DNA of 64,000 bases from UBA11865 sp963749825 (GCA_963749825.1 CAVVOI010000009.1:620001-684000); one strand, 5' to 3'. Counted from the stretch's first letter, positions 1 through 9,362 are shown. The notes: generated by a model from the sequence alone, not told the origin. Made by a program: numbers and translations.

Positions 1-261
1 GGCAAAGGATCCTGTACGCAGGAATCCCGTCTGCCTCGACCGCTCGTTGGCCGGGCGAGCCGCAGGCGTCATAAAGGCCATCGTGCTCCTCCACGACACC
101 GATAGCGGGGGCTAAGAGGCCCTTTTGGGGGTCATCGGCTAGTCGCTACAATGACCCAGTTAGCCGGGGCAGTAGCGGCGAACTAACAAATAGGTTGACT
201 AAGCTTGTAGAGGTTTAGAGGTCGAATTTTTCGGACGCGGGTTCGATTCCCGCCATCTCCA
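1..261 (+). ncRNA. ssrA: tmRNA, 3' part (5' end outside window)
   Basis: This is the 3' portion of transfer-messenger RNA, which rescues stalled ribosomes. The last 75 bases carry the tRNA-like half: a GACTAAG-type segment, then GGACGCGGGTTCGATTCCCG (T arm) and an acceptor strand ending CATCTCCA at 261. CCA is not encoded; the next bases are CAA. The upstream 180 bases are GC-rich and stem-rich, as expected for the pseudoknot region. With about 261 nt present, roughly the first 100 nt, including the resume codon and probably most of the tag, lie left of the window. The identification rests on the very characteristic 3' end. Confidence 0.88.
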
Positions 262-269
262 CAATATAG

Positions 270-294
270 GGCACTCCAATTGGAGTGCCTTTTT
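270..294 (+). terminator. Intrinsic terminator of tmRNA
   Basis: GGCACTCC (270-277), loop AATT, GGAGTGCC (282-289), followed by five T residues. It sits 8 bp after the mature 3' end of the tmRNA. Confidence 0.9.
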
Positions 295-401
295 ATTGCA
301 TAACATAGTTATACCAATCCCCGAATATTTGGCCTCGCCTGTTTGTGATGAATTGTGCCTGGATCTTCTTACTGAGCTGAGAACCATTTGAGTACCAAAT
401 G

Positions 402-427
402 TGTTATAATTCAGAACGTTAGTTCTG
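402..427 (+). promoter_or_regulatory. uvrB promoter (extended -10) with LexA-type SOS box
   Basis: TGTTATAAT at 402-410 is an extended -10 element; no good -35 is seen. Directly after it, CAGAACGTTAGTTCTG (412-427) is a perfect palindrome containing GAAC-N4-GTTC, the Gram-positive-type LexA operator. It would cover the transcription start. SOS control of uvrB is well established in many bacteria; that LexA binds here is inference from the motif and its position. Confidence 0.75.
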
Positions 428-481
428 CATTACTTATAACCGGCATCATGTGTAAAAGGGATGTAATTAGTCGAGGGAGAT

Positions 482-2550
482 ATGCCAGCATTTGACCTTC
501 ATTCTGATTTTCAACCAACGGGTGACCAACCACAAGCTATAGAGAAGTTGTCGCATGGTTTGAAATCTAGTCAACAGTTACCAGACGTTGTTGGGCGCTA
601 CTGGGACCGGTAAGACGTTCACAGTTGCGCAGGTTATCCAGGAAGTTCAGCGGCCGACATTGATCATCGCTCATAATAAGACCCTGGCTGCACAGCTTTA
701 TGGTGAATTCCGCGATTTTTTTCCTAACAATGCCGTTTCCTTTTTCGTCAGCTACTATGACTATTATCAGCCAGAAGCGTACGTACCTCGGCACGACTTA
801 TTTATTGAAAAAGAAACTGAAATCAATGAGGAGATTGACCGGCTTCGTCTTGAGGCCACGACCAATATCCTTAGCCGCCGGGATGTCATCATCATTGCAT
901 CTGTATCTTGTATTTATGGCATTGGCAACCCTGAAGCCTATGGAAAGGTGACGGTTAAGCTGGAGCGGGGAAAGGCATACCGGCGTGATACGCTGTTACG
1001 TCACTTAGTTGATATTCAGTACGAGAGAAACGATTTGGAGCTTCGCCGGGGCGCATTTCGCGTTCGTGGTGATACTTTAGAAATCGTACCGGCTTACGCT
1101 GAAACAGCCTACCGGATGGAGTTCTGGGGTGATGAAATTGAGCGCATCACTGAAATCGATCCACTGACAGGCGAAGTCTTGACCGATCATTTGAAGATTG
1201 AAATCTTTCCCGCCAAACAATTCATCACCGATGAAGATAAACTTGCTGCTGCAATCAATGACATTGAAATTGAACTAGGTGAACGCATAACCCATTTCAA
1301 GCAGAATAAAATGTACTTGGAGGCTCAACGCATCGAGCAACGTACCCTTTATGATCTGGAAATGTTACGAGAAATCGGTTATTGCTCTGGCATTGAAAAT
1401 TACAGTAGGCATCTGGATCAACGCCAGGAGGGCGAGCCACCCTGGACCTTGATCGATTACTTTCCACGCGACTTCTTATTCATAATCGATGAAAGTCACA
1501 TGACCATTCCACAGGTTCGCGGCATGTGGGGTGGAGACCGGAGTCGGAAGCAGACTCTGGTCGAATTTGGATTCCGACTACCTAGCGCATTGGATAACCG
1601 CCCACTTAGTTTTGAAGAGTTTGAGGAAAGGGTTAATCAGGCCATTTTTACCAGTGCGACACCAGGTCCATATGAGTTTGAGCATTCGGCCGCGGTAGTA
1701 GAACAAGTCATCCGGCCAACTGGCATCATCGACCCGGTCATAGAAGTCAGGCCGGTGACGGGCCAAGTGGATGATCTTTTAGGTGAGATACGGCAGCGTA
1801 CTGAGCAAGGCCAAAGAACGTTGGTCACGACACTGACCAAAAGAATGGCCGAGGATCTAAGTGACTACCTTTTGGAAATGGGTGTCAAAGTCCATTACCT
1901 TCATTCGGAAATCGACACTCTGGAAAGGACGGAGATATTGCGCGATCTGCGGATGGGCGTATTTGATGTGGTGGTCGGAATCAACTTGTTGCGTGAAGGC
2001 TTGGATCTTGCCCGAAGTATCCCTGATTGCCATTCTGGATGCTGATAAGGAAGGATTTCTTCGTTCAGGTACGGCTCTTATCCAGACGACCGGCCGGGCT
2101 GCCCGGCACGTAGACGGCAAAGTCATCATGTATGCCGATCATGTGACTGATTCCATGGCCCGGGCGATTGACGAGACCGAGAGGCGGCGAGAAAAACAAA
2201 GCCAATACAACATCGATCACGGCATCGAACCGAAAACAATCATCAAAGAGGTTCGCGATTTGACAGGCGAGATTGCCAAACAGCAGGCAACGACTTTAGC
2301 CGAAGAAAAGGCGGGTTATCTGCCGACGGCTGAGCTACCAAAAGATGAATTAAACCGGATCATCAGGGAGTTGGAGAAGCAGATGAAAGCCGCTGCCCAA
2401 GCTTTGGAATTTGAGAAAGCGGCCGTTCTGCGAGATCAAATCCTGGAATTACGCCAAATTATGGTCTTAAAACAGGCCGGACAGAAGGGCGATTTGCCTG
2501 ACTGGGAAAGACAACGGATGCTCGCCGAAGCCGGTCTAGAACTCGGTTAG
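482..2550 (+). CDS. uvrB: UvrABC system protein B, with two +1 frameshifts
   Basis: UvrB is the damage-verifying helicase-like subunit of nucleotide excision repair; it is loaded by UvrA and recruits UvrC. Start ATG 482 has the SD-like GAGGGAG just upstream. The reading frame changes twice. One extra T near 578-579 separates the N-terminus from the Walker A region (GATGTGKT). Another extra T near 2008-2009 splits the GLDLPEVS motif. Read through, the protein is about 688 residues, full length for UvrB, with Walker A near residue 38, the aromatic beta-hairpin (YYDYYQPEAY) near 92-103, DESH Walker B, helicase motifs V and VI, and a C-terminal UVR coiled-coil domain. All three segments match the family without gaps, so sequencing error is more likely than decay. 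Otherwise it is a recent pseudogene. Confidence 0.93.
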
Positions 2551-2560
2551 GTCTTCGATC

Positions 2561-3577
2561 TTAGTAGACTTTGGCCCAATCGTCGCCGGCATTGCCATAC
2601 ATAGCCCCCAGCCTTACCGGGATTTCATCATAATCATCTACCCAGAGCACCTGGGTCCCAAGCGGATCGAGAGATTCTTCCAAAGATCTATCATAGAACC
2701 CATCGCCGCTGCGCCGCATGATGACGAAGTGTCTTCTTATCTCCTTTCGCAGCTCATCTTTAGAGAGCTCATTTTGGTCCAGGTTCTCTAGCCGCTCTTT
2801 TTTTGAATAATGAAGCATGCGGCGAATGTTCTCATCAAGCATTGATAGCCCAACAAACAGGACGTTGAATTCTCGCATGAGGTAGAGAAATGTATAATTG
2901 TAGAGTAAGTTGGGGTTGTTGATAAAGTCAAAATAATCCTGTTCAGTGAGAACCACCGAATCAGCCGCCTCAGTTCGCTTGTCGCCGATTTTTTCCCCGA
3001 TAACTAGATACCCATGCATATGATAAACATTGATCTGGTCACGTTCTGGGTGTGTTTCGGCCGTCGCTCTCTCGACCGTGCGGGTGATATATTTATCGTA
3101 GCGATTCTTTATGTAAACCTGCAGTAGAGCATCTAGATTTAAAGAGACAATAGCGTGAATTCGTGGATTCCGGCGACATGAGGTTTTGCCAGGATTTCTA
3201 ATAGCGCATAATGAGCCAACTGTTCGTAGTGTTTGATTATTCTTGCGAATATAGCCTGCGATGCGTTTGCGATTGCTCTTCGTAATCGGGACCTTGTAAT
3301 ATGGATAATCTTGGTAAAGGGCATCGCGAACTTCTTTTATAAAGATATCTCTTTTTCCACAATGCTCTTCGATGATGCTGGCGATGATTTCTGGGCTCAG
3401 ACCCTGACTACGAAGTTCATTGTACCTGTCTTCATTACCATTTGGAACGCACTTGGCCACTAGTCTCGCTAACAACTCTTCCCAACTAGGGATATCGGAA
3501 CACTTGGAGACGCCGGCTCCCAAGGCTAACACCAACCCCTTTCTTTGATATGTCGTATTTAACAGGTCCCAGCTCAT
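2561..3577 (-). CDS. SIR2-like domain protein (SIR2_2 type)
   Basis: A 338-residue protein with the SIR2 Rossmann signature: GAGVS near residues 20-24, an SLNLDALLQ segment in the position of the TTNxD motif, YHMHGYL (the catalytic His-Gly), and FVGLSMLDENIRRML near the end. It belongs to the SIR2-like proteins that hydrolyse or bind NAD, several of which act in anti-phage defence; it is not a classical deacetylase (no Zn ribbon cysteines). Start 3577 is chosen because GGGAGG lies 9 nt upstream; an in-frame ATG at 3622 has no such site. It converges on uvrB with a 10-bp gap. No effector, helicase or TIR partner gene is adjacent, so a defence role is only a possibility. Confidence 0.75.
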   Translation of the reverse strand: MSWDLLNTTYQRKGLVLALGAGVSKCSDIPSWEELLARLVAKCVPNGNEDRYNELRSQGLSPEIIASIIEEHCGKRDIFIKEVRDALYQDYPYYKVPITKSNRKRIAGYIRKNNQTLRTVGSLCAIRNPGKTSCRRNPRIHAIVSLNLDALLQVYIKNRYDKYITRTVERATAETHPERDQINVYHMHGYLVIGEKIGDKRTEAADSVVLTEQDYFDFINNPNLLYNYTFLYLMREFNVLFVGLSMLDENIRRMLHYSKKERLENLDQNELSKDELRKEIRRHFVIMRRSGDGFYDRSLEESLDPLGTQVLWVDDYDEIPVRLGAMYGNAGDDWAKVY

Positions 3578-3666
3578 AACGATCGCCTCCCGACCATCAA
3601 GAGCAGCCGCCTCGAACCGCACTGAAAATTATCATATCATATGCAAATAGTGGTTGTCACCTACTT

Positions 3667-4128
3667 TTAACGTTCGCCGCGCATGACTGTTTTGATTTGG
3701 TGATCGACAGCTTTTAGGATGTGGACCGTGCCATCAAGTTCGATCTGCAACTCGTCTCCAGTTTCGATGTAATCTGCATTCTCCGGCTCAATGGCCAAGA
3801 TTGGAATTGGACGCTCATACATTTCGTCGGCAACGATGGAAGCCAGAGCAAAAAAAGTATCAACGTTTGTGGTCAGGATCGCCAGCGGCGCCGTGCGCTC
3901 CCGTATTGCCTCAAGAAGGACGGCTGTTGTTGTCGAGGAACCTCTTGAGAAAGGAACAACCAGGATCTTCCCGGCTGCATTTTGGCCGGACAAAGGGTGC
4001 CTCCGGTCTGTAATCTCGCCACTTTGGTGATCGTAACCTCCCCAAAATGATAGGGGTTCATCAGTGACTATTGCCTCACCGCGCCCTGCGCCGGCAACGA
4101 CGACTTTTCCTTTTATCACTCTTCCCAT
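3667..4128 (-). CDS. Aconitase X swivel-domain (small) subunit, DUF126
   Basis: A 153-residue protein with the AcnX small-subunit pattern: GEAIVTDEPLSFWGG, a HPLSGQNAAGKILVVP segment, and the GRGSST-like serine loop (here SRGSSTTT) that contributes to the active site. In split AcnX enzymes this chain pairs with the DUF521 large subunit, whose gene lies immediately upstream and overlaps this start by 13 bp (4116-4128), implying translational coupling. Known AcnX activities are cis-3-hydroxyproline dehydratase (bacteria) and phosphomevalonate dehydratase (archaea). Which applies cannot be read from sequence alone. Confidence 0.88.
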   Translation of the reverse strand: MGRVIKGKVVVAGAGRGEAIVTDEPLSFWGGYDHQSGEITDRRHPLSGQNAAGKILVVPFSRGSSTTTAVLLEAIRERTAPLAILTTNVDTFFALASIVADEMYERPIPILAIEPENADYIETGDELQIELDGTVHILKAVDHQIKTVMRGER

Positions 4129-5393
4129 AATGAATTGTCCCGCACGATGTAACCGACTTCGGCCGATCGGATATTATCTTCCAGACTGCCAAAAGTTATT
4201 TGAGTACTTAATAAGCCAGGAGCATAGTAAGCATACTTAGCGGAATTCGTCATCAGCCTTTTGATCTCGGGCGGCAACATTGGCGTGGCCAAGATACAAG
4301 TATCAACCGTCACCCTACCACCGAATTCTTTGAGGGAGGATAAGTAACCTGCTTTCTCGGCCAGAAGGACCATGGCCCGGCTGGAGGTGACGAGAAATTG
4401 GACATTTGGATGAACGGATTTGCCCTGGAGAAGGGAGGATAAGGTCTTGAACTCTGCTAACGAAAAATGGGGGCTGCCAAGCACTACCATATCTAATTGT
4501 TCGCCGTCGGCAGTCGTTAGATCATCTCTGGCGATTCGCAAATCTTTCAGGCTGATGTCGATTATTTCTGTTGGTTGTCTACCATGGAAAGCTGCTTCCA
4601 ATGTTGGCGCTTCGGGCGTGATGCCAGCGATGTGAAACAAGGCAACGGTTCCCGATGAAGCGGCTGCCGCCCCGAGAGCCTTAAATTGATCTTCTGTAGG
4701 CTTAACCATTAACCCGGTAACAACGGGGATGCGATCTCGGGCGATTTTTCCCATCAAGTGACCTAGAACAGGGTAAAAAGAATCATCCTCTTGAACGGCA
4801 ACCGGAATATCCAGAAGGTTTAACCGGAGGTCTCCAGCGCGATTTTCAGTCAAATGCAAACCAATCGCCGGCACTCGTCCCGTTATCGCGCAACAGATAT
4901 CGAGTAGATCAGGATATCGCTCGGTTCTGGCGCCGATCACTGAATTGGCAAAGACGATGGCATTTGATTCTCCCCAGGCGATCTGCTGTCCGAAGTGCGG
5001 CCGCATTTCGGTCTGGTATGGAGCACAAGTCCAAGTTGGTATGCAGCCCATGTTCCGGTAGGCGATCATTTGACGTTGGGCATTACGAGCCCACTCATCG
5101 GGTACCGCCCATTCTTGCCAATGCATTTCGTCCAAACCGCTTACGTTTACCGTTGATGGAACAGCTACTCGAGCGCCCATTTCCGCCAGGCGTTCGGCAA
5201 ATTCAAGACCTGCTTTTCCGATGTAGATCGTGCTATCTATATGAGCGGCCGTGATGTCCAATAATTGGCTGGCGCCAAAGACTTCAGCCATGCGGACTTG
5301 GATGCGCATGGCCATTTCAACGGCAGGTCCCATTTTTCCTGCCAACATAGCCTGATCATTTGAAGTGAGAATTAAACCCATACTTTGCACCAA
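4116..5393 (-). CDS. Aconitase X catalytic (large) subunit, DUF521
   Basis: A 425-residue catalytic chain of an Fe-S dehydratase. Visible family features are TCAPYQ, the GESNAIVFANSVIGARTERY stretch, DICCAITGRVP, and near the C-terminus a VDTC cysteine followed by a TNSAKYAYYAPG-like loop. The cysteines are the expected cluster ligands. The small subunit follows with a 13-bp overlap. No proline catabolism or mevalonate genes adjoin, so the substrate is open: cis-3-hydroxyproline or 5-phosphomevalonate are the known choices. The upstream membrane-protein gene is on the same strand 137 bp away. Confidence 0.88.
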   Translation of the reverse strand: MVQSMGLILTSNDQAMLAGKMGPAVEMAMRIQVRMAEVFGASQLLDITAAHIDSTIYIGKAGLEFAERLAEMGARVAVPSTVNVSGLDEMHWQEWAVPDEWARNAQRQMIAYRNMGCIPTWTCAPYQTEMRPHFGQQIAWGESNAIVFANSVIGARTERYPDLLDICCAITGRVPAIGLHLTENRAGDLRLNLLDIPVAVQEDDSFYPVLGHLMGKIARDRIPVVTGLMVKPTEDQFKALGAAAASSGTVALFHIAGITPEAPTLEAAFHGRQPTEIIDISLKDLRIARDDLTTADGEQLDMVVLGSPHFSLAEFKTLSSLLQGKSVHPNVQFLVTSSRAMVLLAEKAGYLSSLKEFGGRVTVDTCILATPMLPPEIKRLMTNSAKYAYYAPGLLSTQITFGSLEDNIRSAEVGYIVRDNSLWEE

Positions 5394-5530
5394 CAGTTGG
5401 CTTACAAATTATCCCCTGCTTACGGAAAGGTCAAAACGGCGGCTATGATTTTGTTGGTTCAGGCAATGGTCTGGGAAATCTAGTTCTCAGATCGATCACG
5501 GTTTTCGAGCTGCCGCTATCACCACCGATA

Positions 5531-6268
5531 TTAGGCGGAAGTAATTGGCTCCACTTCCTTCGATTTGCTTTCCCGTCTTGGCGCTGAGGCAATGAGAAAG
5601 CCACTGAACATCAAAATCGCTGCCAACAACTCGCCAAGATAAAGGTACGAGCCATATCCAAAGCGGGTAAGGGTGCTGGCGCTGGCAATGATCAAAGCAC
5701 CAACCGCTATCAAAACATTGCCGATGACACGATTTGGATAAATCCTTTTACGCCAGAATACATATGTCGACCAGAGGGCACCGCCGACGAGCGTGATGAG
5801 ACCGTAAATATTGAAAAATGGCGTCGTGAGCCGTACAAAACCACCATCGCCAATGGCTGGCATGATTTCTTGATATTGCTCACTTATTGAAATCTGGGGA
5901 TCAAAAAGATCTTCTTGCAAGCGGGGCATAACTAAGAGGAGAGAAATAACCGCCGCGAGACTAGCGATAATTAGAATAACAGTAACGATTTTCGCCTTGT
6001 TTGGACTGACCAATAGATTGAGCGTGCCATGCCCCAACCAGGCGGCCGTTAGAACTGCGCCAAATAAGTACCAGAAAAAGAATGCCCATCGATTCCAGCC
6101 TAGAGACAGCAAAGATTCAGCAAGGGTTCCGATGCCAAACATGACCAAGCCCAGTCCCCAAAAAAGTAAATAGAGATGCCGGCTCTTATGATATTTTTGC
6201 AGCACTATTCCTGCAAAAGTAAACATGATGATTGTCACTATAAATGGCAGAATCAAGTTCAGGTTCAT
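5531..6268 (-). CDS. Multi-pass membrane protein, unknown function
   Basis: A 245-residue hydrophobic protein with about seven membrane segments: residues 5-25, 32-52, 60-85, 93-115, 150-170, 180-200 and 210-230. It ends in a short charged tail. A soluble loop of about 35 residues after segment 4 contains acidic residues. No catalytic motif is recognised. It resembles uncharacterised seven-helix proteins common in Chloroflexota, but no family name can be assigned by eye. It is divergent from the dynamin-like gene at 6484. Confidence 0.75.
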   Translation of the reverse strand: MNLNLILPFIVTIIMFTFAGIVLQKYHKSRHLYLLFWGLGLVMFGIGTLAESLLSLGWNRWAFFFWYLFGAVLTAAWLGHGTLNLLVSPNKAKIVTVILIIASLAAVISLLLVMPRLQEDLFDPQISISEQYQEIMPAIGDGGFVRLTTPFFNIYGLITLVGGALWSTYVFWRKRIYPNRVIGNVLIAVGALIIASASTLTRFGYGSYLYLGELLAAILMFSGFLIASAPRRESKSKEVEPITSA

Positions 6269-6467
6269 CTTTATTTCTCAGTTGCTTATAAATGGCTATT
6301 GTAATATGTGATAGTTTCTTTATTGATTGACGAGCCGCTGTATACATATATCATGATTTGTATAGATTTACTAGGATACTTGTGATATTTGATATACTAG
6401 GTTTGAAGGTGATGATTACGTGAGATTTCCGGCGGGTAAATGGCCTCTGGTGCAGGGAATAGGGCCA

Positions 6468-6476
6468 TGTTATACT
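6468..6476 (+). promoter_or_regulatory. Extended -10 promoter, probably giving a leaderless mRNA
   Basis: TGTTATACT (6468-6476) ends 8 nt before the ATG at 6484, so transcription should start at or beside the start codon. There is no room for a Shine-Dalgarno sequence. Confidence 0.55.
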
Positions 6477-6483
6477 GTCCCTC

Positions 6484-8235
6484 ATGGAAGCAATTTTGAG
6501 TTCCGAGCAAGAAGAACTACTTAAACGTTCGAGGGACACGTTGGGCCGGCTCCGAGATGCATTGGCTGATGCAGATGCATCTGTTGAAGATAGAGGGGCG
6601 CTAGCTGATTCTATCCGCCAATTGGACGAACTGTTCTTGCTTGTGGTTGCCGGCGAGTTCAATTCCGGTAAGTCCGCATTCATCAATGCTTTACTGGGGC
6701 AGGCCTTGTTGGCCGAGGGGGTTACGCCGACGACGACACAGATCTATCTGCTTAAGTATGGTGAGCAGGGAGCGCAATCACCTAGTGAAAAAGGGATTTG
6801 GATCCAAAGTGCGCCAGTAGAATTGTTGCGTAACGTCAATATCGTCGATACACCGGGTACCAACGCCATTATCCGGGAACATGAATCGTTGACGACTGAA
6901 TTCATACCGCGTAGCGATCTCGTGTTATTTTTGACCTCGGCCGACCGGCCATTTACGGAAAGTGAACGGGCGTTTTTGACCCAGATTAGAGATTGGGGCA
7001 AAAAGATCGTTTTAGTGGTTAACAAGATTGATATTTTGCCTGACCAAGAGGCGGTAGATCAAGTCGTCGAATTCGCCGGTTCCTCGGCCCATAGGTTAGT
7101 TGGTGAAATTCAGGCGGTATATCCAGTCTCGGCTAAGTTGGCCCAACAGGCGAAATCGGGCGAGCCTCAACTATGGACTAAGAGTGGATTTGAACCGGTT
7201 GAGAACTTCATCCACGATACTCTGGATGATGATGGACGTTTTCGTTTGAAAGTTTTGAATCCATTGGGCGTTGGCCTCAAGTTGGTTCGAAAGCAATTGG
7301 CCGTGGTAGACGATGATCTAGAGGCGCTACGAATAGACGCCACGCTGCTATCCGATATCGAACTGCAAACAGTCCTTTACAACACCGATATGCAACGCAA
7401 TTTTCAAGCGCGTCTAGGCGAAATCGACAGTCTACTGCACGGGATGGAGAAACGCGGCCGGGCATTTTTTGAGGAGAACATCCGATTCGGCCGGATTCCT
7501 GATATGGTTCGTCCCAGCAAGATAGAAGCTGCCTTCGAGGATCAAGTTGTCTCTGACACTCCCCAACAAATTGAGGCTCGAATCGATGAACTGGTGGATT
7601 GGATGGTAGAACAGGATCTTCGCCAATGGACGGCCGTAACGGAGCATCTTAACCGGCGCAAGGAAGAGCATGAACAAAGAATCGTCGGCCAGTCAGGACC
7701 CAAGGAAGGTACTCTGGCCTATGACAGGCAACGGTTGATTGATACGATTGGCCTTGCTTCGCAGCAGGCTGTGTCAAGTTTTGATAAGGATAAAGAGGCG
7801 GCCGAAATGGCCGAATCAGCCCGTTCCACTGTTGCAGGTATGGCCATTTTAGAAATTGGGGGGCTGAGCATTGGCGCCGCAATTGCCTTATTAGCTACAG
7901 CAACGTGGCTGGATGTGACGGGCATCGCTTTTGGGCTGACATTTATGACCCTTGGTATACTCGTCTTGCCGGCCAGACGCCGGCGGGCCAACAAAGAGTT
8001 AGAAACCAAGCTAAACGAATTGAGAAAAAAACTAATGAGCAATCTTACCGATCAATTCAATCGGGAGATGCGGCGATCGACCCAAAGGGTGGAAGATACG
8101 GTTGCACCCTATGCTCGTTTTGTCCGGGCCGAAAATGAAAGATTAGTGGCCCAAAAAGAGACGTTGGTAGAACTCGAAGCGAATATCACGGGATTACGAC
8201 ACCAACTTCAAATTGAGGCCAAGGCAATAAACTAA
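6484..8235 (+). CDS. Dynamin-like GTPase
   Basis: A 583-residue large GTPase of the bacterial dynamin type. It has the P-loop GEFNSGKS (residues 57-64), a switch I threonine in VTPTTTQ near 82, DTPG near 122, and NKID near 179. Long helical regions follow, with a hydrophobic double segment at about residues 440-495 (GLSIGAAIALLATA and GLTFMTLGILVL) that would act as a membrane paddle or anchor. The C-terminus is coiled-coil-like. Bacterial dynamins remodel or protect membranes; this one is single, whereas many occur as adjacent pairs. The start ATG lies 8 nt after a strong -10 element, suggesting leaderless translation. Confidence 0.85.
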   Translation: MEAILSSEQEELLKRSRDTLGRLRDALADADASVEDRGALADSIRQLDELFLLVVAGEFNSGKSAFINALLGQALLAEGVTPTTTQIYLLKYGEQGAQSPSEKGIWIQSAPVELLRNVNIVDTPGTNAIIREHESLTTEFIPRSDLVLFLTSADRPFTESERAFLTQIRDWGKKIVLVVNKIDILPDQEAVDQVVEFAGSSAHRLVGEIQAVYPVSAKLAQQAKSGEPQLWTKSGFEPVENFIHDTLDDDGRFRLKVLNPLGVGLKLVRKQLAVVDDDLEALRIDATLLSDIELQTVLYNTDMQRNFQARLGEIDSLLHGMEKRGRAFFEENIRFGRIPDMVRPSKIEAAFEDQVVSDTPQQIEARIDELVDWMVEQDLRQWTAVTEHLNRRKEEHEQRIVGQSGPKEGTLAYDRQRLIDTIGLASQQAVSSFDKDKEAAEMAESARSTVAGMAILEIGGLSIGAAIALLATATWLDVTGIAFGLTFMTLGILVLPARRRRANKELETKLNELRKKLMSNLTDQFNREMRRSTQRVEDTVAPYARFVRAENERLVAQKETLVELEANITGLRHQLQIEAKAIN

Positions 8236-8315
8236 GGATTAAGTTCGGCACAAGTCGTGACAGCCGCCGGAGCAGTTATCTCGACCAAAGGCAAAATCTC
8301 AATTTGTTCGTTCTG

Positions 8316-8450
8316 TTAAAATCCAAGCCCCCTAAACAACGGATCTCCCCAGTAGAACCAGCCAGTTGAAGCAAATATCGAGCAGCAACAACAAAGCAAT
8401 AAGGCGACAACGACGGCGATAATGATATTGCGGTTCCCATTTTCATTCAT
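8316..8450 (-). CDS. Small cysteine-rich membrane protein, 44 aa
   Basis: A 44-codon gene, supported by a strong ribosome binding site (AAGGAGGG, about 9 nt before ATG 8450). The product has a polar N-terminus (MNENGNRN), one membrane helix ending in four consecutive cysteines (VVALLLCCCC), and a short tail rich in Trp and Gly. It lies about 40 bp after the DUF2085 gene on the same strand, so it is probably co-transcribed. The function is unknown. The cysteine cluster at the membrane boundary suggests acylation or metal or redox chemistry, but this is speculation. Confidence 0.65.
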   Translation of the reverse strand: MNENGNRNIIIAVVVALLLCCCCSIFASTGWFYWGDPLFRGLGF

Positions 8451-8491
8451 GAGCAAAGCCCTCCTTGGCATTCATTTTTACCGGCCCACGA

Positions 8492-9358
8492 CTAAAGGCC
8501 GGGAAAACCTGTTAATGTTCCGGTGATATTGAAGCGCAGGAAACTGATGAATGCGATCTGTAACAGTGCCAGGCACAAGCCGATGGACAATGGCAGGATA
8601 GCCTCACGCCAGTTGGAAGCCTGGGCATCGCGCCTGGATAGGATTAACAGAGCTGTTCCATTGATGGCCGTTAATACTAAAATCACGCCGGCCGCGCTTA
8701 CCAGGCCCAACACGTATAGAACTGTCGGTTGGTTACTGAGAACTAAAGCTACTGCCAGCAAGGCTAGGAGACAGATGGCTGCTAATTCACGCAAGTTGCC
8801 TACAGGGGCCCGTAATTCCTGATGTCGCCAGAGGGATTGGGCAACGGCCGGGAATAGTATAATGCCCATGGTTAAGCCAGCACCCATGCCGGTGATTAGT
8901 CGGAGCCAATTTCGAGGTTCATAAGCATGGGGTAAATTAGGGAAAAAATGACTGTAGGAGTTGATGCCATCAATGGCCATGAATCCAATTAGGGCAATAA
9001 GAACCAGCATGACCCGCAGCGGTGGCAGCATGGACCACCGGCGTCGGCCGGCCAGGCCCAAAACAACAAATGTTAAGGCCACTCCAAGATACATGCCGGT
9101 GCAACGAACACAGAGCGGTAGCTGGCGTCCTGCAATTGAAAATGAACGTTCAGTTATTCGGTGGCAAACAGCGTAGCCCACATAATCGGCGCCATCTAAT
9201 ACTTGATTGTGTTCCAGGCGTGAAATATCCGTGACCGAATAGAAACCCAGTATCAATAGGGCAAGTAAAACTATTAGCAATAACACTGCTCTATGTGAAA
9301 ATGGTCTCGACAAACCTCGATAAACTGTCTCCGACATCTGACCTGAATTCCTTTGCAT
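8492..9358 (-). CDS. DUF2085 family membrane protein
   Basis: A 288-residue integral membrane protein with seven or eight predicted helices. The DUF2085 signature is present near residues 60-95: YAVCHRITERSF, then LPLCVRCTGMY, a CHR...CxRCTG arrangement that suggests a metal or redox site at the membrane surface. The biochemical role of the family is not established. The annotated start is ATG 9358; a second in-frame ATG seven codons later is also possible. A 28-codon hydrophobic reading frame ends 4 bp upstream. Confidence 0.82.
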   Translation of the reverse strand: MQRNSGQMSETVYRGLSRPFSHRAVLLLIVLLALLILGFYSVTDISRLEHNQVLDGADYVGYAVCHRITERSFSIAGRQLPLCVRCTGMYLGVALTFVVLGLAGRRRWSMLPPLRVMLVLIALIGFMAIDGINSYSHFFPNLPHAYEPRNWLRLITGMGAGLTMGIILFPAVAQSLWRHQELRAPVGNLRELAAICLLALLAVALVLSNQPTVLYVLGLVSAAGVILVLTAINGTALLILSRRDAQASNWREAILPLSIGLCLALLQIAFISFLRFNITGTLTGFPGL

Positions 9359-9362
9359 GCAG

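Noticed and set aside
3139..3324. Frame inside the SIR2-like gene resembling an independent small protein
   Set aside because: Same strand but different frame from a continuous, motif-bearing SIR2 frame; an accidental overlap.
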